DNA of 64,000 nt from contig OZ023274.1 of the NCBI GenBank assembly GCA_964007475.1, forward strand, positions 79,619,303 through 79,683,302, given 5' to 3'. Shown here one piece after another: positions 1 to 12,824 of this stretch. Made by a program: the position numbers and the translations under genes. The stretch's first letter is position 1; the number at the start of each line of letters is the position of its first letter. The DNA is from Hybos culiciformis. Lineage: Eukaryota > Arthropoda > Insecta > Diptera > Hybotidae. The notes beneath the pieces are model-generated. The model worked only from the letters and a program-made list of their open reading frames with translations. It ran no database searches and was not told the DNA's origin.

Positions 1-3000
1 ATTAAATATATATATATATAGAATATACATGTGACGGTTATAACAAATAAATATCAAGAGAATATTAAAATAATTAAATTTTGTGGTAACATCATTCTAG
101 TTTCGTCTTCAATTGAATGAATTTGCCTTAATTAAATAAATTAAGAATGATGAAAATGAAGGAAAATTCCACTATACAAGAACCAAAAAAAAATGTTGCT
201 TTTAATTAAAGGATCCTTCTTTTTTGTTTTTGAACAAAAGAAAAAAAAAATTTGTTTTTTTTTGGTTTTATTGATTAAATGTCAGAAATCTTTTTTCCGG
301 CTTGACACTTTTGCGGGTTGCGTGATATATATGTGACTTTAAAAGTTTTCCAAAAGTTCATGGGAAAGCCGAGAGTTAGTTAAGCTCAACTCAGATTTTT
401 GGCGGGATGATATATTTTTCATTGAATACTACTATATAAATAACCTGTATCTGTTATGAACTTTATCTTAACTTCGATGAACACAAAATTAAACATCGAA
501 TAAGTTTTTGAATAAAAGGCAAATAATAATAATAATAACAATTTTGAAGGGTTTTTATTCTCCTTCTACGATTAAATTAATGAATTGATTTTTGTGGTTC
601 AATAAGTTAAATATAGAATTTTTGTTTTTAAATATTTTGTTCCTTTTTTTTTTTTTTTGTTTTCAACTTAATAAATAATATAATACTTTATTTCATAATA
701 TTTCTTATTTGCGGAAGAAAAATAAAACAAAATAAGAAAAAGTTTATTGAAGGAAAAAATTATAATGAAAAACTTTTTAGAACTTTTTCTTCCGTGACTT
801 TTGTTTTTTTTTAAATTAACATTTTTTGCTTCTAATTAAAATTTTACACTTTCAAAAATAAATAAATTTGAATTTTTTTTGTTTGTTTTTATTCAATATC
901 TATGTCTGTAATTTATCTTTTTTAGTATATGAGAGTAAGGGAATGTTTAACTAACTCAAGATGATATGAATATTTTACACGAATTGCAATCTATGAGCAT
1001 ACATAAAGTAATAGTGAGTGTATCTATAAAGAATTTAGAATATCCAATAAATTGTACACAAAATTATTGTAAACTTTTTGGAAAAAAATTAAGAATTTTG
1101 TATTGAAAACTTTTTCCATTTTCTTTCATATTTATTGTTCCCCAAACATAAAAACTGAATAAATGTGTTTCCTCAAAACACCATTTTCATATAATAATAT
1201 AATTTCTAATACATTCGTATAGTATAATTTATGGGTACTAAGTTATGATGTACTGTACATAATGTGCTAATATTGTCATGGTATAAGTTTTTTTTTTTTC
1301 ATAATATAATTTATTTCCTTCAAGTAGGACCCCTCACAGAGGAAAATAAAAATATAAAAAAAAAAAATGTTTACATTAATGTTTTATTCCTATATGTAAG
1401 AATGTGTAATGTGATAATGTAGGCCCTCAATTTCGTTTTGTACTAAAAGCTTAACTTCAAAATTTCAAATTTTCATTGTTCATTAATGATAACATATAAT
1501 ATTGTTGCCACAAGTACACTCAACCAACAGCTTCAAAATTGCACAATTATGCAAATAGAATATAAATTATAATTTACTTCTTGGCATAGAATGTAACAAT
1601 AATAATGTTAAATAATAAGCATATTATGCTTCTGAAGGACTATTAATATATATATATATATATATTTTTTGTAAAATTTCTTACTTTTAATAATTCTTTT
1701 GCCAAAAATTTGATAGAAATTTTATAATTATAATTATATTTTAATTTAAATGTTTGATAACCAAGATATTAAACCTTTTTGAGGTAAAAACTTCTTATTT
1801 CAAATTCAGTTAACTATTATAATTATTATTGTTATTTTTATTTTATTTAATTTTTTTTTTTTATTCATAAAACTTTTTTTATGTTTTAATTCTTGAGGTC
1901 ATTTGTGGTAAAAACAAATATTTTTCTTTTTAAAACCCTGCAGGTATTAAGATTCTCTTTGATGTTAAATTTACTTTGTTTTAGTTTACATAGAAATTTT
2001 ATTAACTTCTAAAATTGAATGATTCAAAAATGAAACGAAAAATTAAATATTTATAATTTTAAAAGTGCAAGCTTTACGAAGCAAAAAACATAAAGTAATA
2101 ATATTTTCTGTAATTTACCTTTGAAGAACTAAGTTATAAACCAAATTATAAAAAATTGCTCAACCTTGATTTGCTTAAAACTATTGATTGAGATATATCA
2201 TCGCAATGCAATGTTATGAATATTTCACAAATGTACAATATACATATTTCAATATAATATATACAAAACTTATATAGAACATATTAATTTTCTTGTGTAC
2301 ATACGTTTAATTAAATTTTATTATTTCAAAACATATAAAAATTATAGTTTAAAAATATTTAATTATTTTTATTAAAATATTCATATAATATGTAATGTTA
2401 ATAATGATAAATTTAAAAAAAAAAATTGGCAAAATGTTAGTATACTGATTAAAATAATAAAACTTTAATTATATAGATCTCATGAAATATAAATATATTT
2501 AATTATCTGTAACGAAATTGACTACGGCGATAGTCTTCTAATAACATAATAGAATTTACTACCCTGATCAATTCCAAATATACTAAAAAAATTAGTTAGC
2601 TATTATATTAATCGAAAATTATTAATAAATTAAATAAGGTTAATCATGTACTTTTATATGTATATTTTTTCTTTATATTTATGTAATTAATTTGATTTTT
2701 TTTGAAGTTATTACTTCTTTAATTGAGTAGGGGTAAAATTCATTTTCATTCTTACTCATTCGAAATTCGAGTTCGAAAAAACCGAAATGATTTTTGACGT
2801 TTCAATACTCAAAAAAATTAGTGGTCCACTCAATAATCATTTATCATTTATAAAAAAAATAATTTGGCGCGAAAAAATTTAAATTCAAGTTATTTTTCAC
2901 TTCACTTCGAGTTTGTGGTCAATGTTTCAATAAACATACAGTAATTACAATTACTCATATAGAAACTAATTTTCAACGAAATCCATTTTCAGAACCACAT

Positions 3001-3166
3001 TTGTGACTAGATATGAAGGTAATAAAATTCGTTGAAATCTGTTGCAACTTTTTGAAAGTTTAAAAATATAAAACTTTTTAACTGAGAATTTTAATTTATT
3101 TAATTTTAAAAATTAAGGAATAAAATAGGACTAAAAATGTTTTTGGTTTAATTATAGAAAGAGACC
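1..3166. other. AT-rich non-coding DNA, left flank
   Basis: I see no gene. Poly-T/poly-A runs, a (TA)n tract (about 1646-1665) and AAT-triplet runs (about 524-540) are present. Around 400-480 there is a TATA-like CTATATAAATAA in slightly less AT-rich sequence, without a supported transcript. Confidence 0.6.
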
Positions 3167-3169
3167 TAA

Positions 3170-3586
3170 GCTATGGTTTCCTAGGAAAACGGTGCCGTTA
3201 TATAGCGGCCGTAATATAGCGGTGAGTGACGTAGAAAAAACGTTGTCTATATAATTTATATAAAATGGTTTCCTAGAGAGCGTTGGTGATGAACGTAACG
3301 TAATATAGCGGTGCCGTTATTTCATGTCGACCGTAAAATTACGGTGATAATATTCATACAACGTTTTTTTACGGTGACGGTGAGTTAAAAAAAAAAAATG
3401 AATACAAAAAATTTAAATTTAAATTGGAAAATCGAAGATGATTAAGTTTTAATTGAATATTACGGCCGCTATATTACGGCAACGCTTTTTTTAGGAAACC
3501 GTATATGATTGCCATTTTAACGGTCGTTATATTACGTCGAATGTTCAACGTAATATTACGGCACCGTTTTCCTAGGAAACCATAGC
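3170..3586. mobile_element. MITE-like element, PIF/Harbinger-type TAA target duplication
   Basis: The 417-bp element has near-perfect terminal inverted repeats of about 30 bp (left GCTATGGTTTCCTAGGAAAA...; right is its reverse complement, ending in ...TTTTCCTAGGAAACCATAGC). It is flanked by TAA at 3167-3169 and 3587-3589, a 3-bp TWA-type duplication as in PIF/Harbinger insertions. The interior is made of many diverged copies of CCGTTATATAGCGG/ATTACGGC-like subterminal motifs in both orientations, including a second inner copy of the terminal motif near 3265. No transposase is present, so it is non-autonomous. Short ORFs inside it are incidental. Confidence 0.88.
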
Positions 3587-3652
3587 TAACACCTTCAATG
3601 TATGTATAGTTTTTTCTACTCAGTTGTAAAACTAGTAATATTGCGTTTTTGT

Positions 3653-3834
3653 AGCACAAATAGGCACAAATTAAGCACTAAATAATAGCGTCTTTATTTT
3701 TTTGGAAATTCGAATCCGGCCAGAGATACCACTTTGACCCATGTTCGAAATTCGAAAATCAAAGTTTCTCAAAAACTAAGCGAGCACAAATTCTAGTTTT
3801 TATGGCACTAATAGTCACAAATTAAGCACTAAAT
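3653..3834. repeat. Pair of direct repeats flanking a 120-bp spacer
   Basis: A ~31-bp unit with the core CACAAATTAAGCACTAAAT occurs at 3653-3683 and again, diverged, at 3804-3834 (151 bp apart). It lies between the TAA-flanked MITE and the protease pseudogene. It could be the remains of another insertion or a local duplication. Confidence 0.6.
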
Positions 3835-4021
3835 GCTCAATAATTGTGACATCAATTACCAAGAATTGTCCGGCTGAAGAGCCCCCACCGAATTAAGTGT
3901 TTGTGTTTTTTTTTCACGCTTTTCACCAATTTTTTATTTGTTTAAAAATGCGTAACTCTAGTAAAATTTTAGCTAAATCAATAATTTTTTTTCGACATTC
4001 AGAACGGGATGGCTGTTTTGG

Positions 4022-4558
4022 TATAGAGTGGTGGCGGGTACAATTTCATTAAAAAGTGGTGGTACTACTGTTAATATTAAACAGATAATTGCCCATAATG
4101 AACGTGATATTGCTTTACTGGAATTAATGGAGCAATTGATATTTACAGAAACTATTAAACCCATTAAAATTGCTTGAAATGAAATGCCAGCAGGTAGTAA
4201 CTTTATTGTTTCCGGATGGGGAGCCCTGGAATACGTAAATGGTCCACAACAGGATATTTTGCAATATAATACAAATACAATCACAAATCTATGACCACAA
4301 TCATGTGAAGATTTATTTAGATTATTATCAGAAGTCAGAGTTAATTATGAATATTATGATGGTTTGATTTGCCTTGATCACGGCGAATATTATGGCGTTT
4401 GCACGGGAGACTCTGGTGAACCAGCTGTTTGTGATGGTCAATTAGTTGGTGTCGCTTCTTCTGTTATGAAAGGTTGTGGATCTCAATATCCGGATGTTTT
4501 TACCAGCGTATCGTATTTCCGTGATTGGATTAATGAACAAACTGGATTGGATCTATGA
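4022..4558 (+). pseudogene. Chymotrypsin-family (S1) serine protease pseudogene, 5'-truncated, two in-frame stops
   Basis: One + frame reads as the C-terminal two-thirds of an S1A protease: RVVAGTISLKSGG, the catalytic-Asp motif DIALLE (Asp codon 4106), GWGALE, the catalytic-Ser motif CTGDSGEP (Ser codon 4412), then YPDVFTSVSYFRDWI and a terminal TGA at 4556. Two TGA codons (4175 and 4292) interrupt the frame, and the N-terminal part with the IVGG activation site and the TAAHC histidine is absent. Family-critical residues are also altered: GDSGGP is GDSGEP, the SWG motif is ASS-V, and the S1-pocket position 189 is Gly, so it would not have been trypsin-specific. An AG after a T-rich tract at 4001-4002 could be an old 3' splice site, with a possible 1-nt frame slip just before RVVAG. 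It looks like a decayed duplicate rather than an active secreted digestive or immune protease. Confidence 0.87.
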
Positions 4559-6894
4559 TTATTAGGATCAATATTAATTTATTTCCATCGATAACATAAT
4601 CATTAGTCATTAATCATTATTAAGCTTGTTTTTTTTTGGGTCCTAAAAAGGTTCTAAAATTGTACTCTACATTTTTTTTTAAACAAAATTCAATTATTTA
4701 TCATTTTCTATGGATTGCATAGTTCGAATTAAATTTTTACCCATCTAGTATATAAAAAAATGGCAAATTGGTTATAAAACGAAATGTCGTAAAAAAAATT
4801 CATTTTCAATGCGGAAATTGCAATTACTCTATAAATTGTTTATACTACATTTTTTTTTTTTTTTATTAAATATCAAAAAACTGAAATGCATCGGAATGGG
4901 AAGTACACAAGAAAATAGAAGTGCTCGAAATATTTTTTTCATTTTTTGACAAATTGTGTTTTAAATACAATATTATATTAATTTATTAGAACATTCAATA
5001 GGTTTAAATGTGTATAATACAAGCTTATTTTACCATTATTATGTAATTATGTATATGATAATAGTGCTTCTAAACTTACGTGTTCTTATAAATTTATCTA
5101 TTATATGTTTAACTGTGTGTAATTATAACAATTGATATGGAACATGCAAGTAAAAAATCTTAGTTATTATAAATATTTGGAAATCCATGAGAATCATCAA
5201 TATTATACTTTTGCTTATTACAAATAAAAAACAAATTCTTATTTCTTCTTAAAATTTCAAAACTTGACAACAATTTTAATTGAGGCTATGAGAGCATTAG
5301 TTGACCAAGTGAAAATTCAATATTTAGAAATACAAGCGATTTAATTTATAAAATCGAAAGCAAAAATTATTATAAGCTTTATAATCCAAAGAACGTTTTG
5401 AAAATTTATGTTTTTTTTTTGTTGTGACTGAGTTTAGGTCACATACAATATTATTTGACATCATTAACTAATTTCTGAAAATGTTTCTCTTGGTCCACTA
5501 ATACTCACGGCCTGAATTAACACTTTACATAGCTTCTTTTTTCATACCAGCAAAGTTTCGGAGCCTGCATAATACAAACTTGACAATATTTTTAGAACTG
5601 GGAAAAATGTTTGCATAACATTTTGAAACTATACACTTTCTGACGTGAAACATCTTTATTCTAAAAGAAATTTTCCATTCGCATTATTTATAATGTTCAC
5701 TTAAATCTGGTTTCCGTTTCTTTTTAAAATCCATTTTTGGAGATTTATGATGTTAGAATTACACCAAAATTGTGGAATAAATTTAACTATTTTAATTCAG
5801 TATTTTTTCTAAAACTTTTTTATTCAACTTTTTTCTGCAACTAAAATATTCACGAAATTTAAAAAAGAAAATGTATCTATAAATATAGAAACCTAATGAT
5901 CATCCCATAAAAATAAATTAAAAATAAAAATATTTACATAAAAAAAACTTTCCTTTATTATTAAATTGCTTACATATTTTTCTCTAATAAATGTATTCAA
6001 CAAAAGTCTAAAATTATTATAATCATTAAGATTCCTAAAACATCGTAAAAATTAAACAAAATGACATTGCATTTTAAATCATAAATTAATTAGTTTATTA
6101 TAAAATATTAAATATCTTGACAACATTTTTATTATTATATTAATAATTTGTGTATATAATACTATTATACAGTTGAATATTAAAGAATATAAAAACAAAC
6201 GAATATTCATAATGGCATTACATAAATAAATAAATAACATATATATGTGATGTTTATTATCATTTATGATTCAAATTTACATAATTCTAATGTTGTTTTA
6301 TTATTATTATTACATTTGTAACACTTAAAAAAAATAAAATAAAAGAAATAAATAAAAATTAATGTCAACCATGCGACAAAATAATTATATACAAATATGT
6401 TGTGTAATAAATGTTATATATAGCATATAAAATTTATTATATTAATAAGAATATTATAATAAATATATATGAAAATATTATCTAAATATTTTGAATAAAT
6501 TATACTAATGAGTATTAATTACAATATTCATAATTTTTTTTTAGAAATTTGATTGATTGAACATTAACTATTTTCTAATTTAAATCAGTGTTACAAATTG
6601 ATAAGAATTAATTTTTAGGTTAATGAGGCATGAAAATATTAACAATAAAATTATGCATTTTTATTATTAATTATTTAATTATAAAATAATTTGAATAAAA
6701 ATAATAAAATTTAATTGTTAACAAAATATTAATAATTCATAATAAATCTATTCACAATTTTTTAGTTTGATTGAAAGCATGAAATTTGGAGTATATATTT
6801 ATAATTTACAGTTTGACTTGATAAATTTCGCAAATTTCAATTTCAATGGTCAATGGTTTCAGTGGGTTCAATTTCGTATGCTTTAAATCGAATT

Positions 6895-6980
6895 CACTTC
6901 ATAACATGTTGTATCATTTATGAACGTCTCACTTCATAACATGTTGTATCATTCATAACCGTTTCATTTATGAACGTCTC
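6895..6980. repeat. Tandem duplication, 35-bp unit
   Basis: The unit CACTTCATAACATGTTGTAT... followed by CATTTATGAACGTCT spans 6895-6929 and is repeated from 6930. In the second copy an extra 16 bp (itself a degenerate partial copy, CATAACCGTTT) is inserted before the final CATTTATGAACGTCT. Confidence 0.8.
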
Positions 6981-8282
6981 ATAATTTGAAGCTTTCAAAC
7001 ATTAGTTATTTTCTCAACTAAAAAAAAAAGTATTCTTTTTATCCAATGAATTGACTGTGAAATCTTTGCTCAAGACAAATGTCAATAAAACTCAATTTTT
7101 TTATGCATAATTATTTTTTTGAGTACAGTAAACAAAAAATTTACCTCTTTTCTACCTTTTTTATATTTTGGCACACAAATTTGTTCTCAATATATTTCTT
7201 ATTATATACTTAATTTATGGTATAATGTTAGATTTTAATTTGGAAGTAAGAAATCAAGCAAGAAATCAAGCAAGTTATTCAGTAATAAATTTTTTATAAA
7301 TATTTTTTTTGCGGCTCGAGTGAAAAATATATGTGTCTGCGGCTCAAAGGAAAAAAAGTTTGAGTTTGACAGCTTTAGATTCCAGAACATCTAAGAAAGT
7401 TTAAGTTATATATAACTTTTATAATTGAACATAAAATATTATTGAATTAAAATCATAATGAAAGTAACCGGAAAATATAAATTTTTCTTTCCTATAAACA
7501 ATATTAAATTATAATTTTTATTACAACCAATCGAACACAAAGAAACTTGAACATAATTTTCATGTTAATGAAGAAAAAAAACCAAATGACTTTTTATCGA
7601 TTCGTTAAAAAAGAAAACAAGAATAAGAAAACTAAATTAGAATGAGAAAAAAGAAAATTTAATTTCCTGATTTTTAATTGTCAAAGAGTATATTATAATA
7701 ATTATCAGACTATGCTTTCAATGCGGCCTAATAATTTTTATTGAAATATTTCTTAAATTTCATAATTTGCACATAAGTTATGTCATCAATTTGTCCTTCA
7801 CAGACAATTAAAAATTAAATTAATATGAAAGTAGCAATATTAACTAACTATTTGTGTGTTTTTTTGTTTTTTTTTTTGTTAATTTAATGCTCTAAATTCT
7901 AATTCATAATAATAAAAAAAATTTTTTATTTTTTTTTAATTAATATTCATAAAATCAACATTGTTTTATCTTTTTTCTCGTATACATTTTTTTTTAAATA
8001 AAACCAAAAAAATAATTAATAAGTTCCTAGTATTGTCGTTGCAAATTTAATAAGCGCATGTTACCATTTAATGTTAAAAGTGGAAAATATAATAAAAATA
8101 TGAGTAGAAATGTTTTCAAATAAAACAAAAACCATATGAAAGGTTTAAAATATTATTATAGAATTCCATTTATCGTGGTTAACAATAAAATCAATTAAAA
8201 AATTAACCAAAAAGAGTAACTTCATCATCAGCATTATTCTTTTTGTTAATATTTTTTTTATACAATATTAATATTATACATT

Positions 8283-8450
8283 CTGAATAAACTGATAGCT
8301 GCAGCTGTGAAGATATATGGGTCAAATCAAACTAGTACATGACATTAGCATAATTAGCTATTTGTCATAGCTATTTGTCATAGAAAAATGCTTGAATTTT
8401 CATTTGTAATAAATCTTATCGTATGATTATTGCAATATTTAAGGTAATAA
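8283..8450 (+). repeat. Dispersed repeat family, copy A (partial)
   Basis: This copy shares the family core: GATAGCTGCAGCTGTG, then GGTCAAATCAAACTAGT, then a CATTAGCA..TTAGCTATTTGTCATAG box. A 13-bp unit TAGCTATTTGTCA is tandemly duplicated (8355-8367, 8368-8380). The right end is not recognisable. Confidence 0.6.
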
Positions 8451-9220
8451 CACAAATAATTACTCTATATTGGAAATCAATTTCCAACTCTAGGACTGCA
8501 GAAATTTCTCATTTTTAAATCATCGAAAAAAAAATTGTAATTTATATAATATTATATTTTGACATTAAAGCATAACCTTAATTTAAGAAAATAATAATCA
8601 TATTTTGTTTCAAAATTTTTATTTTTATTTAGAAATATTTATTCAATATTCATTATTTCTAAAATATAAATGAGAACTTAATTTTAAGCTTTTATAAAAT
8701 TATTTCTGATAAAACAAAAATGTATGAATTTTCTAAAAGTTTCACGGCGTAATTACTTTCATTTTTAATTGTATTTTGGTTTATATATTCATTTTACAGT
8801 TTTTAATACCATACAAAACATATTAAGTAAGTAAATAATTAATTGACAATTTATTTCATTTTAAATAAAATCATCACAATAATGCTTAAATAAAGTAAAA
8901 AAAAACACATTATTGAAATTAATGAGCCAATATAATGATGATGAATAAATAAAATTTTATCATAACACTCCGGTTGTACATAAAAGATATCAAAAATATG
9001 ATATAATGAAAGATTTATTGCACGAAAGAGGTATGGATATTTAATCCAAAAAAACATTATTACTATAACTATAAAATAAAAAAGACGTCAATTTTAACAA
9101 AAAAATCGATTAATTTGCTAATTAAATATTACCTACCCACCGCTGCTGTAAAAGTAATTAATTAAAATTTTTTTTTATCATTTTCGAATTTTGATGAAAA
9201 TTTCGAAGTGAATTACTTGG

Positions 9221-9646
9221 CATTTACACAGGATGTTTTCGAAGATTAAAATCAAGATTTTTTTTGACTGTGTATGTAAAAGTTGTATAAAACGAAAAAA
9301 TCTTGATCTGAGTCTGGACTAAAAATCTTGCTTAAAATTTTAATTATTTTCTGTCACAAAAAGAAAAAATGGAAAAAAAAAATTTTGAAAATAGAAATAT
9401 CAAAGTTAAAAAAATAAATAAATGAAAAATTGAAAACGAAAAAAAATATTTTTGCTTTATTTAATTTTTAAAGTTATAAATTTAAAATTAAAATCAACAA
9501 TTAAATAGTTTTATTAAGAAAAAAATTTTAATCCAAACTAAAATCTAGATTTTAGTCTGGACAGTGAAAATTATTTCGGAGATTTTTACGAAAACACATT
9601 CATAAAAAATCTTAATTTTAATCTTCGAAAACATCCTGTGTAAATG
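9221..9646. mobile_element. MITE-like element with about 40-bp terminal inverted repeats
   Basis: The left end CATTTACACAGGATGTTTTC, continuing GAAGATTAAAATCAAGATT, is matched in reverse complement at the right end (9607-9646) with one substitution in about 40 bp. A further inner pair, GTCTGGACTAAAAATCTTG (about 9317) against CTAGATTTTAGTCTGGAC (about 9545), also pairs in part. It is 426 bp long and non-coding. Target duplication is unclear; weak similarity continues a few bases outside the ends, so the true ends may be slightly wider. Confidence 0.75.
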
Positions 9647-12600
9647 GCAGGTTACTATTAGTTACATATTGTGAAAAATTTTAAACGGAGCATAGAACAT
9701 AATTATCTCACATTAATAATTTTTTTTTTTATTATTTTTATTGCATCGAATTATAAAATGTGATATGATGATGGACAACATTTCATTGATGGAAACTAGA
9801 AAATTACAATTTATTTTAAATAGATTTTTTTGTATGTCACAATGAATAATATATATGTGAAAAAAAATAAATGTGTAGCAAAAAGCACCACAAAAATATA
9901 TAAATAAAACAAGTTTAAATGACCTTGAGAACAACATTATAATTAATGAAGATATTTATAATATTTTTTTTTTTATAAATAATAATAATAAATAATAAAT
10001 AATCAAAGAGGAAATAATTTTTTGCCGATTATAAAACTTAATACGACTATACATAATGGCTAGAACTTGTTGATTAACGAAATTTGATGAAAGCACTTCA
10101 AAAATATATATAATTATTAACTTGTTACGATAAAAATATATAAAATTGGTTTATATAGTCAAATATTTATAACTTTTAAAAGCCCCCCCCAGAAATATAA
10201 TACCTTTAAGGAAGTAATCATAATAATAAAATATTTTAAGAAATAATACTTGAATGAATTAGGTAGGTTTTTATTTTTTTTTTCTCCGGGTAATATTAAT
10301 TAAGGCATATTTTCTATAATTACTATTATATTATGAACGAAATTAAAATTTAATATGAATTATATTTTTGATAATAAGGTATATAGAAACGAAAAAGGTT
10401 TCGGGATGAAAAATATATTTATAACATCGAAAGTTATATAATTTATTAAAATTACATGATTTATTATAGATTTATGAGATATACCTATTTACATTTTTAA
10501 AATAGCAAAATTTTAACTTATAATTCCATATATCAATTTTATATATTTCAATTTATATCAAAATTTTGTTATTCTCTTTATTACTTTGGGTATATCAAAT
10601 TTCAGAATTTATTGCTAAATGACTAAACAAATTTCAAGTTAATGGATATTATAACTAAAAAAGAAATTTGCTTTTAATAATTTATTAAATATTTTTTCAA
10701 TTTTATTGATTGATATTAAAAAAATTGAAAAGAAAGGCATTAATATTAATATATCTAGATATATACAATAATTTAATTATTTTTATTGATAGTTTGGTAT
10801 TGAAATCAACATCCGATTCAATTTTTGAATATCGAATTGCATTTTATTTATCTTAGCATTATTTTATTATTGCCACTAACAACAATAACAATATATCAAA
10901 TAAAAAACATTTGACTGGTTTCCTATTTCCTATTTAAATCAAAATATACATTTGGTACGGAATACAAAAACTTGAAGAAAATAAAGATATTTTATTTGTA
11001 TTTTAAGAAATCATTAATTTTAACTGCCATTTCCAAAGTTATGAGTAAAACAAGTAAAATCATGAAGAAATCAAAAGATTATATTATTATCTGGTAAAAA
11101 TCAATGTTTCAAATGGACATTTCAGAAATAATAAAGCTTTAACTTTCGCAATAAAGTTTTCAAATATTGATGCGATTCAAACCAGAAATAAATGAAAATT
11201 GATTACAAGTGTAATATAAAAAAAAAAAAATCTATGTTTTAATGATAATTGACTTCCATTAAATTATTGGCATTTAAATGAATGCAGAATTGACAGTATG
11301 TAGAAGAGAAAATATTAGTAGGTGTAATGTTTTCAATTTTACAAAAATAGTCCATTAAAAGCAGTGAAATGGAAACTTAATAGACTCACCAGACCATTAA
11401 TAGCATTTTTTTTTTATTTACTTTTTATTTTTATTTTTATTTATTTCAAATACCTTAAAACTAGTAATATTACTTTGTGAATGCAGTATGATACACAGAT
11501 ATCGGTTTTTGTAAATGTATACTAATATTCAGTTTACGGATTTAACAGTGTTTTATGGTCATAGACAACTTTCAATTTCCAATTTTATTTTTTTCATGTA
11601 AGAAAGAAAAAAAAACAATTTCCAAACCTTAAATTAATTTCATTGTTTTGAATAAATCCACATTAGAATATACAGATTTACATAATATTTGTTTTCTAAT
11701 TGCAGTCCTTAGATGAATATTGAAAATACTTTACATTTGCATACACATTTTATATAAAAACTAACTTTTATAATCAACTGAATTCATAGCAACATAAAAA
11801 TTCTAAAAAAAGAGAGAGTTTTAACTGTAAACAATTTTTTTTGTATTTTTTCTTTAAAGAGAAAAATAAAAGAATAAAAAATATTGTTTATAAAACTTAT
11901 TTAAAGATTTATGTTGTTTGCTATGCTTTGCTCATCTATAGATACATAAGATATAACTCATAATTTTTATGCCATTAGGATCAGAATATGGTTTTTATGT
12001 CTTCAAATGTTGAACACAAAATGTGTTTGGGTAACTTTTAAATAGACATTTGATATAATTTCCTCAAGAAATATTTCCTTAATTTCCACATAATTTTTCT
12101 TGTATAAAAAGTATTGCATTGGCATTCAGCCTATACTTTTCTGCTGAAATATTGTTTCCATAAGTTAGAATAGACTATTTGCTTCTCTCAGATATATTCT
12201 TACAAACTGAAATGTGCTAAATAAAATTGTCAATGAAAATCATAAAATTTCTCATTCTCAATAAAATTAGATTTTTTTCTTTTGAATTATAAATTTATAT
12301 ATTGCAAATTTATATCCTACAGGAATTCCTAAAAAATAATTATTATGATTTTGGTAAATTTTCTTATTAAAAATTTATTTAACAGACCATACAAAATGGT
12401 TTACTTTCATACCCAAAATTGGTTTTTAAAAGTATTTGCCATTTCTAAAAGGTAAAAAAGTTTTTTTTTCTCTGAATTTAAAGGAAAAACATATGCCCAA
12501 CAATTTTGTGCTTGTGCAAATAAGTATAATTTAAAAAAAAAAAATTTATAGGACTTAAGTTTAAAATATAATCATGATGATATTTTATTAAGGGAAATTT

Positions 12601-12824
12601 TTCATTCATATTATGGTAATGATAATATTTTATTTAGAAACTTTAGTAAATAATGTAAATAATGTTATTTGTACAATTGTACATTTTCATTAAGTTTTCC
12701 GTAAATATATGAAATTCATTAAATTTACTTTTCAAAAAAAAAAAGCTTAAAATTATTCAGAATTACAAAAATTTGTAAGTTAAAGTATAAAAATTGTGTA
12801 CATATATAAAATATTACATTGTTA

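Larger units (their letters stand above)
4640..9220. other. AT-rich non-coding DNA between the protease pseudogene and the 9.2-kb MITE
   Basis: Only the 35-bp tandem duplication at 6895 and copy A of the dispersed family at 8283 stand out. No exon with supported splice sites was found. Confidence 0.6.

Noticed and set aside
400..480. Promoter or LTR-like TATA (CTATATAAATAA)
   Set aside because: TATA-like words are everywhere in this AT-rich DNA, and no second LTR, primer site or ORF accompanies it.
3474..3659. 61-codon minus-strand ORF
   Set aside because: It mostly covers the right half of the TAA-flanked MITE; its repeats explain the open frame.
3973..4284. 103-codon minus-strand ORF
   Set aside because: It is the antisense shadow of the serine protease pseudogene, whose + frame has clear family motifs.
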